Assembly (NCBI GenBank): GCA_031835245.1
Contig: JAVKOQ010000355.1
Coordinates: 1-52,070 of the forward strand
Source of the DNA: Balamuthia mandrillaris
Taxonomy: Eukaryota > Discosea > Longamoebia > Balamuthiidae
DNA length: 52,070 nt
Reading direction: 5' to 3'
The notes beneath the pieces are model-generated. The model made no database searches and was not told the DNA's origin. It saw only the letters and a list, made by a program, of their open reading frames with translations. Within the stretch, counting starts at the first letter, position 1. Every line of letters starts with the position of its first letter. The position numbers and the translations under genes are program-made. This document shows, piece after piece, positions 1 to 9,044 of this stretch.

Positions 1-718
1 GCTTTGTTAACCAAACTTACCGCAAACAACCTCAAGCTTAAAGAGGTACAGTTCTTTGTTTTTTGTGTTTTTAGAATACTAACTTACTTTTTCTCTCGTT
101 GTGTTTGCTTGTTTCCGTCAGATAGTTGCCGATGGAAATTGTTTATACAATGCTTTAGTGGACCAAATGAACATATTGTATAAGGTAATATTGATGCTCC
201 TCTATTGTGTGTCAACTTTGAATAACCAAAAACGCTGCAACAAAAAGACTCCCCTTTCAGTGCAACAACTCCGAACTGAGACAGCAGCATACATGCTGAC
301 CCACGCTGATGACTTCAAACCGTTTGTAGATTTGGAAGAAGATACGCATGGTACTGTACTTGGCTTTTTTGAAAAACGTTTTCCTTGTTTTTATTATTTT
401 TTGGGGTTTGCATTTCAGAGTCATTTGAGGCGTACTGTGAAGCTATTAAGTCAACCTCATCATGGGGAGGACAACTGGAGCTTAAAGCACTCACTCATTA
501 CCTCAGAGTTCCTATCTTGATTCATTCTGCATATTCACCAGATGTAGTGATGGGAGAAGAGTATGAAGGATCCCCTTTACATTTATCGTAAGTTGTTTGT
601 TATCCCAAGGCTCGTTAGCTTTGTATCTGACAGTCACTTTTTATTCCATTCATTCAGGTTTCATCAACATTACTACACTTTAGGGGAGCATTACAATAGT
701 GTTGTTCCTTCTGATTAA
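1..718 (+). CDS. OTU-domain cysteine protease (OTUD6-like deubiquitinase), 5' end outside window
   Basis: This is the C-terminal, catalytic part of an OTU deubiquitinase, which cleaves ubiquitin from proteins. The catalytic Asp/Cys motif reads VADGNCLYNAL. It is followed by LRTETAAYM, then WGGQLELKAL, and near the end LGEHYNSV, which supplies the catalytic His. This order and spacing match OTUD6B-type proteins. Exons in frame: before 1 to 45 (ending LKLKE), 122 onward, 261-350, 419-587, 658-718 (stop TAA 716-718). The first intron (46-121) contains TACTAAC. Introns 351-418 and 588-657 are clean GT-AG. The second intron is uncertain: the obvious GTAATA donor at 185 gives 76 nt and breaks frame, whereas a donor at 207 (54 nt) or no splicing keeps it. 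The N-terminal helical region lies off the left edge. Family call is confident; the OTUD6B-versus-other-OTU choice is less so. Confidence 0.88.
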
Positions 719-766
719 ATGCGTCTACGCCTACTATTAAACTTATACAAAACTTAACAATCTTGG

Positions 767-920
767 TCAAGCCTGCACAAATTCTGCATCCACCACGTTA
801 TTGTGGTGGAAGGGGGTAGGTCCCAATGCAGAGCCCATGAAGGACCCTGCTCGCAAAGAGAAGAAGCGGAGCATGTTCCGTGCTGCATTGACATCCCTGT
901 CCGCAATGTATGTACAAGCC
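767..920 (-). pseudogene. Fanzor/TnpB-like C-terminal Zn-ribbon exon (tail 1)
   Basis: Read on the minus strand, the frame opens after a pyrimidine-rich TTCTTTGCAG acceptor (921-930). It gives CTYIADRDVNAARNMLRFF and runs to a stop at 767-769. The block C-x-Y-x-ADRD-x-NAARN is the hallmark second half of the OrfB zinc ribbon at the C terminus of TnpB and its eukaryotic relatives, the Fanzors (RNA-guided nucleases carried by transposons). No RuvC or N-terminal part is visible upstream; the sequence beyond the acceptor is a (TCC)n array. It converges on the OTU gene, only 48 bp from its stop. This copy is uninterrupted as far as it goes. It could be a last exon whose other exons I cannot recognise, or a remnant. 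Confidence 0.62.
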
Positions 921-1028
921 CTGCAAAGAAGAAGAGAGAGAAACTGGCTGCTTCCTCTGATCTTCTTTCCTTAGCTCCGTCTTGCCAGTGGCGCCGTTGA
1001 CCTCGGGAGATGCCACCCGAAGTGGCTA

Positions 1029-1156
1029 CCTCCTCCTCCTCCTCCTCCTCCTCCTCCTCCTCCTCCTCCTCCTCCTCCTCCTCCTCCTCCTCCTCCTCCT
1101 CCCTCCTCCTCCTCCTCCTCCTCCTCTCCTCCTCCTCCTCCTCCTCCTCCTCCTCC
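1029..1156. repeat. (TCC)n trinucleotide array
   Basis: Almost pure TCC repeat of about 125 bp with two single-base slips. It produces long Ser or Leu runs in false frames; no gene is supported across it. Confidence 0.97.
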
Positions 1157-1431
1157 TGTGGTTCCTCCGCTACATGGCAGAAGTGTTCTCTTCGGTGATT
1201 TATGATCTATTTAGATCAAAGACAAATCAAAGAGGCTACAGGCATTGGCTAGCATACCTAGATACACGTCACGCTATTTCCCCCTTTGTCTGTGGGCAAA
1301 ATACATGACCCCTCAATTCTTATGTCTACGACTCCTCATATGATATGGGCAGGCAGTCGGGCGGGAAGGAAGCAAACACCACCCTCCTTGTGCAAACCTT
1401 TTCTGAGAAAGAAAGAAAGAGGGCAGCAGAC

Positions 1432-1952
1432 ATGACGGTAACGTAAGACCACGATTGTTGTTGTCAAAGGGTCTCTCACTTGGCTATTTCAGTCGTTAGC
1501 GTGTGGGCCACGAGGGGCATACGCTAGCCAAGAAGGAGCAGAAAAAGTGTTCTTGGCAGAAGGGCGGACGGAAGGGGAATCCAGCAGCTTAGCGTGGGTC
1601 CTGTCTCAGCTACGGGAGATACGCGCCCAAACTAACAGGTACTTTAGCCTCATAGTCCCACCAGCCTTTCCCTGTTCTCTGCCGAAACATTCAATGTATG
1701 AAATGCTCACCTTTGTCCATCAGCTACTTCAGCGAACTTCTTAACGCAGAGAAGGCATCGCAGGCAAATGCCAACGGTATGCTAATAAAAACCCTTTCTG
1801 CGGTTCATTCTTTAACGTTACTGCATACCGCAGAAAATGAGGAGGCGGAAGAGGAAGACGAGGACTCGGAAGACGAGGATGGTAGCGAAGCACAACCAAC
1901 AACCAAAGAGGATTTAAGGAAACAAGATAAGAGGACAAAGCGCGCAGATTAA
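1432..1952 (+). CDS. Small acidic-tailed protein, 104 aa, four exons, unrecognised
   Basis: I do not recognise this protein, but the model closes well. Exons 1432-1437, 1493-1638, 1733-1776 and 1834-1952 give three GT-AG introns (55, 94 and 57 nt) in three different phases. All of them join into a single 104-residue frame starting at ATG 1432. The protein has a probable amphipathic helix (SLAWVLSQLREIRAQTNSEL, residues about 34-53). A very acidic stretch follows (ENEEAEEEDEDSEDEDGSEA), then a basic end (KRTKRAD). Size and layout (one helix, then an acidic tail) resemble the KEOPS subunit GON7, but that family is too poorly conserved to call by eye. The first coding exon is only two codons long, so the start is the weakest point. 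Confidence 0.55.
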
Positions 1953-2556
1953 TTTGACCTATGGCTTACTGGGGTTACTGATGGATTAAAAGTCACATAA
2001 GTGAGTAAACTCACAAATGAAAGTTCTTGCGAGAAGGCGGGGATGGGGTGGGCTAGAGGGCTACAGAAGCACCCATCCACTTTCCCATTGGCGCGTCCCC
2101 ATATGGCTCCATCGGGCAACGCTACGCAACGACACCGCCTATTTGGTGTCATGGGCCGTGAAAACTCAGAAGGAACCCACTGGGGTTACTGCCAGCTTGT
2201 ACACTTTCCAATATTGTGGCGCTCTCGTAACAATCACCTCACCGAAAGAGAAGCAAAGGAAGGAAGAGAGAGAGAAGAGAGGAGAAGCTGTTGCTGCCAG
2301 CAGAACAGCTTTGTTTTATCTGCAGATGCTAGTAGCAGCAATTGAAAAGGAGCAAGGCGGAGTAGAAGCTGGTTTTTGTTGTGGAACAGCCTTTGGCTCC
2401 TCTGTTGACTTAGAAATCATGGCTGTAGCGAAACCACATGCATTCGCCGTCGATGATGGTTTTGTGTGAATTGAAACAGAGGCAACAAAGTGCCCCTGAG
2501 GCCAGCTACGTGGCAGTCAGTCCATTTTGTGGTGTTGCGTGTACCCAACAACCCCC
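1953..2556. other. Convergent intergenic region, no supported gene
   Basis: About 600 bp lie between the 3' ends of the acidic-tail gene (plus) and the NYN gene (minus). An open frame from ATG 2017 to 2469 (150 codons) exists, but it has no splice signals, no family motif and an uneven composition. I do not annotate it as a gene. Confidence 0.6.
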
Positions 2557-5459
2557 TCAGTCATGTTCCTCGCTGGCAGCAGCAACGGGAAATATAAAGT
2601 CAGGGTTAGGTAAGAACTCATCCTTCACAAAAGTGTAAGAGATGCAGTGGTGGCGCAACCACTGCTTGGTCTTAGCTTTGAGTGGCTCTGGTTGCTTGTC
2701 GACGTGGTCCCAGTAGCGGTCATTTGTGACGATTACAGCTGAGTGCCTCTTGGCGTACTCAATGCAGTAGCTGTCATCATAGTCCTACAGACAAGCAGTA
2801 GTATGGTTTAGAAACGTAGGGTGGAGTATCAAAGTTGAAGAAGGAAGGTGGCATACCTGTGGCGGCGTTAGCACTACAAAGCCATCATCAACGAGTTTCT
2901 GAAGTAGAGGAAGGTCGTTGGCCATCGGCAGAAATTCTACCAACTTAATAGCACCTTGCCCTGGCTTACGCGTAAGGTAATGCTGGGGCAGAAACGCCAC
3001 CACGAAGTGACCACGCTGTTTGTAGTAGTCGATGGCTAACTTAATGCCTTTTACCGAAAATTCTTTCTGGCGACCATGCCGCTGTTCCCGTTCAGCAAGT
3101 GGGTGTAGATCATATTTTGTTTTGTTTTCATTTTCCAAAAGAGATTAACCACACAGAATAGGCGATAGACTACAAACCACAAGGGAAATGAGGAACGTAC
3201 AACTGCAATGTTGGGACCATCAAGAACCACCATTATTTTCTTCCGTTTCTTTCGGCTACGCTGCCTCCGCTGTTTGCTCGCTTGACCTGACGGCTGTTGG
3301 TTTCGAGTAACTTGTATTGAATCTGTAGGTGCAACAGGCAGAATACCAGCCCCAAGACAACCGGAAGGCGATACCTCCTTTAGTCCAATGGTAAGCTTGG
3401 TGGAAAAAATACAAGAATAGAGAAGAAGAAGAACAAGAACAAGAAGAAGAACAAGAAGAACAAGAAGAAGGTGTAAAGATAAAGAAAACGAAAAAGAGGG
3501 TACCTGTGCCTTCGGGTTATCTGCTACAAAAGGAGAAATGGGGCTGGATTGGGCATTTAAAGGCACAAGGGAAGGGGTGGTAGCGCTTCCTGTGTTAGGG
3601 TCGCCATTGGTAGAGGCAGTCTTGGTCGAAGGTTGACAGTCCATGAGGCTCTCTACTTGCCTCTGTTGGTGCTGCAACAGCTTCTGACGTTGTAGACGTT
3701 CCCTCTCCATAACGAGCCATCGGATGTGCTCTTCCTCTTGCTCCTGAATTCGTTTCTTTGCAGCTTCGAGCTCTTCTGGAGAGAGCAGTTGGGGTGCTGG
3801 AGAGAGCGGTTGGGGTGCTGGAGACATGGACGTAGTTGAAGCAGTCGTTTGGTGTTGAGGTTTGGCTGGTAGAGACATGACTAGGGAGTCCCCCAGCAAC
3901 GTCAGGAAAGGCAGTTTGCCTACGTTCGTGGATAATAAATCCTTTATGATTCTTGTGTTTTGTTTGTCTAAGTCTACCAATACCCGCCAGCTGGGGTGTT
4001 TGTGAGCGCCACCGAGAGGGCAATTGCTTTCAAATGGCCCCAAGATCTGCCCATAGGTAAAGCCTCCAGCGCTTCTGTTAGGATGAACATTATTAATCCT
4101 ATTATTAGTCTTGCTGCTCTTATTTCTTACTTTAGTGAACAAAGGGATGTGATGCACGAACCTGGGGACTAGCACTTGTTCGTCCTTAACAAAGGTATTA
4201 TGGACTGAAAATACAGCATTATTAACATCCTTGAACATGGCCGGAGCTCCAACGTTGTGACTTTGGCCACCGCCAGTTGGTAGCTGGGGTAACTCGTTGT
4301 TCTGGTCCAGGTGTTGAGGACCGGATTTAGCCAATTCTGTTGGCGTCTCGTCCAACACAAATGCAGCCTTGCCATTGTTGTCATTGTTCTCTGCATTTGT
4401 AGCTGCCTCTGCTGAGCGTGGGGATGTCGTTGAATCATTCTCTGGCTGTTGGTAATGTACACCAGACCAGAGGATAGTTTCTTCTTCCATTTCGTCGCTT
4501 TCGTCCTCTCCAAGATCTTGCAGACCTTCCATTGCTGCTGCCGTCGTTGTTTGCGGGTGGGTACTTCTTGCACTTTTTCTTGCAGCGGAGGTGTCATCCT
4601 TGCTGACAGTTGTCACTACTGGCTGTGGTTCTTCGCTCTTCTTCAGAATAGACAGCCGTCTCTCTGTTTGAGCCGCAGAGGCCTGGGTGAGCAGCTTTCC
4701 AAGGCAGATGTTGGGAAGATCTTTGTAAAGATTTGCCTTGCCGCGAATATTACAATTGGGATAGGCCACACGATATTGATGGTGGTGGACATCCTTGGCG
4801 TTGGCGTCCAAGTAGCAGTGCTTCACCACGCTGTGCCCTACCACTTTGCCATAGGTAAAACCGCCACGAGATCGCGGTACCAGCACTACTTCTCCTGCAT
4901 TGAACTTGTTGGAGTGGCGGAAAGTACTACTTCCCACTGTTTCACATTACATACCACCACACCACCCAACACGCAAACGCAAACGCGAACACGAACACGA
5001 ACACGAACCAATAGCACACGTGACATCAAGAACAAACACAACAACGCAACTTGGTAAGGCAAAGAGAGCAAAAGAAAGCCGAATAAAAGACTTGTTGTTA
5101 AGATACAAACCATCTTCAGCGGTTGGGCACTGGCCAAGAGCACGCTGCTCTTTCTCCTCTTTTTGCTTATTTCCCAAGGAGAGCCTGCGCGAGGCACGCC
5201 TGTCTGATCCCGTTTGGTTGATGGCGTCAGGGGCGATGACTTGCTGGGTTGAGGCGGGTGCTGCTGTGTTGTGGGGACGTCCGCTGTTTCTTGCTGGTTT
5301 GCCTCGTCCTCTACCTCTGGTGGAAGAGGGAGGAGAACTGGTGGTGTCCAACTCTTCCAGCACCACTGGGCTATTTTTGCCATGCAACTCGGGGCGGGGC
5401 TTCCTCCGACGGCGCCGCTGAACAGCAGGCTTGGCGTTGTGGCTGGCTTGCTTTTGCAT
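2557..5459 (-). CDS. NYN/PIN-type RNase (Zc3h12a/MCPIP-like) with duplicated N-terminal module
   Basis: Exons (minus): 5459-5111, 4936-4162, 4074-3504, 3395-3201, 3081-2857, 2784-2557. They make 780 aa with every junction in frame. The C-terminal domain (about 618-770) is an NYN RNase of the Zc3h12a/N4BP1 group. It has VVLDGPNIAV (Asp624), EFSVKGIKLAIDYYKQRGH, DYDDSYCIEYA (706 on) and VIVTNDRYWDH (Asp727), and ends YTFVKDEFLP. This is the metal-binding Asp set of endoribonucleases that degrade mRNA. Upstream is a Gln/Glu-rich coiled coil (about 470-515). Two copies of a roughly 70-residue module start VLVPRSRGGFTYGKVVG (about 128-200) and VLVPRSAGGFTYGQILG (about 366-440). I cannot name this module; it looks like a small beta-barrel (Tudor/SH3-like). 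The start ATG at 5459 follows a purine-rich leader. Intron 3396-3503 is a multiple of three and open, so retention is possible. Confidence 0.83.
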
Positions 5460-5499
<40 letters not shown>

Positions 5500-5518
5500 C
5501 CCCTCTCTCTCTCTCTCG
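5460..5518. repeat. (TC)n dinucleotide array in the 5' leader of the NYN gene
   Basis: A CT-rich array with a short C run sits immediately upstream of the NYN start codon, so the sense strand reads GA repeats. It would lie in the 5' untranslated leader or core promoter. Confidence 0.9.
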
Positions 5519-5902
5519 TTGGGTTGTTGGGTGGGTGGTTGCAATTGTTGGTGTTTGCAGTTGCTGTAACTTGGCCAAGTTGCTGTTGTTATTTTTTTTT
5601 GTTGGGGGGGTAAAGGAAGCAGTCGACAGAAATTGCCACCAGCTAAAATAGCATTTTGCACTCTGGCACAACATAATAGGTTAAAATGGAAGCCACCGCA
5701 AACAACAACAAGAACAAAGGAAGCCCGCACAATTGCAACCACCCACCCACACCCATCCAAGAAATACAGGCATTACAGGCCACTGAGCAACAACGAAAAC
5801 CTCTTGGTTAACCACAATGTTCTCTCTTTTATTTATTGCAAACAACAAATAAACTAACGAGAGTGTGCGACGAGAGCTTAAGTGATTTTATCTTCGTTTG
5901 CA
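5519..5902. other. Intergenic spacer between the NYN 5' end and the eIF2-alpha 3' end
   Basis: About 380 bp of mixed sequence with GTTG-rich and A-rich stretches, likely the NYN promoter plus the eIF2-alpha terminator region. No RNA gene or coding motif seen. Confidence 0.6.
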
Positions 5903-7529
5903 TTACACAACGACACGGGCCTGTCCCATTGGTTCCAACCAATTTAGAACAAAGGAGAGAAAGAGAAAGAGAAAGAGAAAGAGAAAGAGAAAGAGAAAGA
6001 GAAAGAGAAAGAGAAAGAGAAAGAGAAAGAGAAAGAGAAAGAGAAAGAGAAAGAAAGAAAAGAAGAGAAAAGAAAGAGAAAGAGAAAGAGAAAGAGAAAG
6101 AGAAAGAGAAAGAGAAAGAGAAAGAGAAAGAGAAAGAGAAAGAGAAAGAGAAAGAGAAAGAGAAAGAGAAAGAGAAAGAGAAAGAGAAAGAGAAAGAGAA
6201 AGAAGTGGTAAGCGTGAGGAATGATAATACTGGAGGAGGTAGGACGTACAGGGGTTTTGACAACACAATCGCCGCCATGCTTTTTAATTTCTGCCCGAAT
6301 AGCCTCTATCGCAGTCTCCAAAGAGCTGATTCCACGCTCGTGATCTGTGGAGGAAGTAACGAGAATATACTCGGGGGAACACACCAATTGCACCTTTGAA
6401 GAAAACAAACGCAAAAGAAATGTTAAGCGCTGTGAACAAACAGGCAGCATACATCATGCCACCATGCTCAAGAGCAAACCTTAATTGGCGACTCAGAGCT
6501 GCACTCCTGACCGGCCCTTAGGGCTGGTTTTATGGCGTCAATACCCTCATAGCTGAAACACGTTACTTGGATATCAGCCTGAACCTTAACAGGTTGAGAA
6601 CCAAGGCGATGCTGGATGGCTTTCAAGAGGGTATCCTTCAGAATTTCGTCCACCTCTAGGCCCTCAAATATGTCCTCCCCGCTGCATACAGAGTATAGGA
6701 AAGACCCCGATTGTAGAATTAAGCAATAGGCAAACCAAACCAACAAAACAAACGAGGAAAACAAGAGAAGGAAAGGAATGGGAATAGAAATGGAAATGGG
6801 TATGGGTATGCACCTGGCTGCCTTCTTGAAGGCATCATAAGCGTGGCCATATTTGCGGTAGAGGGGCCAACCGAGTTGTGCATAAAGTTCTTCCATGGTT
6901 TTGGGGGCGGCTCCCTCCGGAACCTCTTGTGTATCAGCAACATGGGCCATAATGCTGTGCACTGTCTTTGACTTCATGAACTTTTGGGTGCATTCTGCGA
7001 TGTCCTCCTCCTTTAGGTTTTTCTTGGATAAGTCGATGTAGCCTTGTTTGGTGTTTTTCATCATTTTTGTAAAGTGTGGCGTTGTTTTTGTTTTGTTGCG
7101 TTGTGTTTTTTTAAAGAATACTGTGAGAAAGCAGCGAGGTAGAGGTGGGCAGGCAGGCAGAGCGTGGTGAGAGCTACCACCCAGCTCACCCTCGCCACCA
7201 TTTATAGAAAAGGTAGAGAGGGACAAACCTTTTTCTTTGTCCACCCTGAGCACTTGCAAGACCTCCTGTTTTCCAACGCGGATGTGCTTGTTGACAGAGC
7301 GCATTCTTCTTCTCGAGAGCTCTGAAAGCAGGATGATGCCTTCCTTGTTGCCATACTCCAGGAGGGAGACGAACGCACCAATGGTGGAGATTCGGTTCAC
7401 TCTAACCATGACTAATTGGTCCACTTCCGGGTACTCCTCCTCATACATACGGCACTGCTCGAACTTCTTTTTGGTGCCCGTTTCAGCCTCTTCTATGAGG
7501 GCATCCGACAAGGAAACTGTGTTTTGCAT
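5903..7529 (-). CDS. EIF2S1: Translation initiation factor eIF2 subunit alpha
   Basis: Exons (minus): 7529-7229, 7042-6814, 6681-6480, 6393-6250, 5920-5903; 297 aa. eIF2-alpha is part of the GTPase complex that brings initiator tRNA to the 40S ribosome. The S1 domain reads EYPEVDQLVMVRVNRISTIG and continues to IILLSELSRRRMRS. Ser72 here is the residue equivalent to human Ser51, the target of stress kinases. The helical and C-terminal alpha/beta domains follow (GYIDLSKKNL, SYEGIDAIKPALRAG). The N terminus is about 20 residues longer than in animals. The protein ends VKTPARVVV and lacks the acidic tail seen in animals and yeast. The last coding exon is only 18 nt. It sits beyond a 329-nt intron (5921-6249) filled by an AAAGAG array. 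If that intron were mis-assigned, the C terminus would change. Confidence 0.94.
5954..6203. repeat. (AAAGAG)n hexanucleotide array inside the last eIF2-alpha intron
   Basis: About 250 bp of near-perfect hexamer with one imperfect interruption near 6050-6075. On the eIF2-alpha sense strand it reads CTCTTT, a continuous polypyrimidine tract. Confidence 0.97.
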
Positions 7530-7841
7530 GTTGGTGTTGTTGTTGCTGTGAGGGGGGAGGGAGGGAGTGGCTGCTGCTTGGTCTGCTTGGTGGTGGAGGG
7601 GGTTGTTGGCGAGTTTTTTTTTTTCTTTTCTTGTCAGTCCGCCGCTGGTCCGTGTGTTTGTCGATATTTTTCTCAAAATTTGCTCATTTTTGCCTATTTT
7701 TCGATTTGTTGTAATTAAAGTGATTATTGTTGACGACCTTCGATAAATCATCAAAGAAGTAGCAACGAGAGGAGAGGGAAGAAAAGAAGAACGAGGAGGA
7801 GGAGGCCGCGGCTTGAAGAGGGGGGTCGTAGCTGTGGCGCC
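7530..7841. promoter_or_regulatory. Shared divergent promoter, eIF2-alpha / KMT2-like
   Basis: 312 bp separate the two start codons. It contains T-rich and GGGAGGGAGG-type stretches. No TATA box stands out. The assignment rests on gene orientation only. Confidence 0.6.
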
Positions 7842-9007
7842 ATGTGGAAAAGGCGACAACCTGCTGCTGGCCCTACCGCTGCTCCTCTTTCGGACCACAA
7901 CCCAACCAGCGCGGATAGTCCACTGGCTGGCTGGAGTGACGCCAGGAAAAGGCAAGAGACCTCATTCTCTGTTGTTCTCGTGTTGTGTCCTCCAAATCAG
8001 AACCGTTGCTGACTGTAAGGAAAGGGCCTATGTCTTGCTAGACTCCAATCCCAATGCCTACTATTACCGCTTCAATGCGCCTGGAGAGATGCCTCGCTAT
8101 GGACCGTGGTCTGAGGAAGAGAAGAAACTGTTTCTCAGCAAGCTTGCTGAATCAGAAGGGGAAGTTAAACAATGGGGTGAGCCCTTCCTTCAATTCGTTT
8201 GGTTGGTTGGTCGGTCGTTTGTTTCGGTTCGTTCATTTTTGTACTAATGGGTGTTGGTGAATGTGGTGGGACAACTTGCAGGCCTATTTTCAAGAAGCAT
8301 TCCAGGGAGGGTGGGCTACCAGTGCAGCAACTACTACCGCTTGCTTGTACAGCGGGGAGAATTGCAGAGCTCAAGTTATGTCAAGGACGACGAAGGGCAG
8401 ATCCATTATGTTGGAAAACAGAGTGGTAATGGTCGTCGGGGTGGCCCTAACAAAGGGTGCCCCATGACCCATGGTCTTGCAACACAACCCCACACCAGTT
8501 CTTACTCCTCAGACCCTCTATTTCATGGCACCGGAAAGAAACTCCAGTCGAAGAAGAAATCAAACAAAAAGTGCAAGCCACGAGGCATCCAACCCAAAGA
8601 AGCTCTTTCATCGGTTGTATTCCCTTCTTCATCGGAAAGCCTGGCCGACGAAAGACAAGCAGCATCACTCAACGCCTATCATCTACACAGTCCTAATGGC
8701 GGAAGACTTATTGAGACACAGCAGCAAACATCATTTTTAAAGAAAATGGTAACAGTGGAGCATCTGCCTCCACAAAACTTTATCCATCTCACTTTCAAGG
8801 AGGCTAGTGGGAATCAATCAGATTTTGCCGGAAGCCATATTCCTATCTCTCACTTGGAGCTTTGCTGTCTTTGTGGATCCAGCGGGATTGGCAAAGACCA
8901 AGTCTGTTTGCTTTGGTGCCATGACTGCAGCGAGGTACCTCGCTCATCTCTTTAGAATCTCAGTTTTCAACATAGTGCCTATTCTCTACTCTCTGCTCTC
9001 CTCGCGT

Positions 9008-9044
<37 letters not shown>

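Noticed and set aside
1010-1198. Long Ser/Leu frames over the (TCC)n array
   Set aside because: Products of a simple repeat read in different frames.
2017-2469. 150-codon open frame on the plus strand starting at an ATG
   Set aside because: No motif, no intron structure, lies between two convergent 3' ends and includes low-complexity Lys/Glu/Arg sequence. Chance is the simplest explanation.
5829-6399. Very long Arg/Glu, Lys/Glu or Phe/Ser repeat frames over 5954-6203
   Set aside because: They are translations of the AAAGAG array inside an eIF2-alpha intron.
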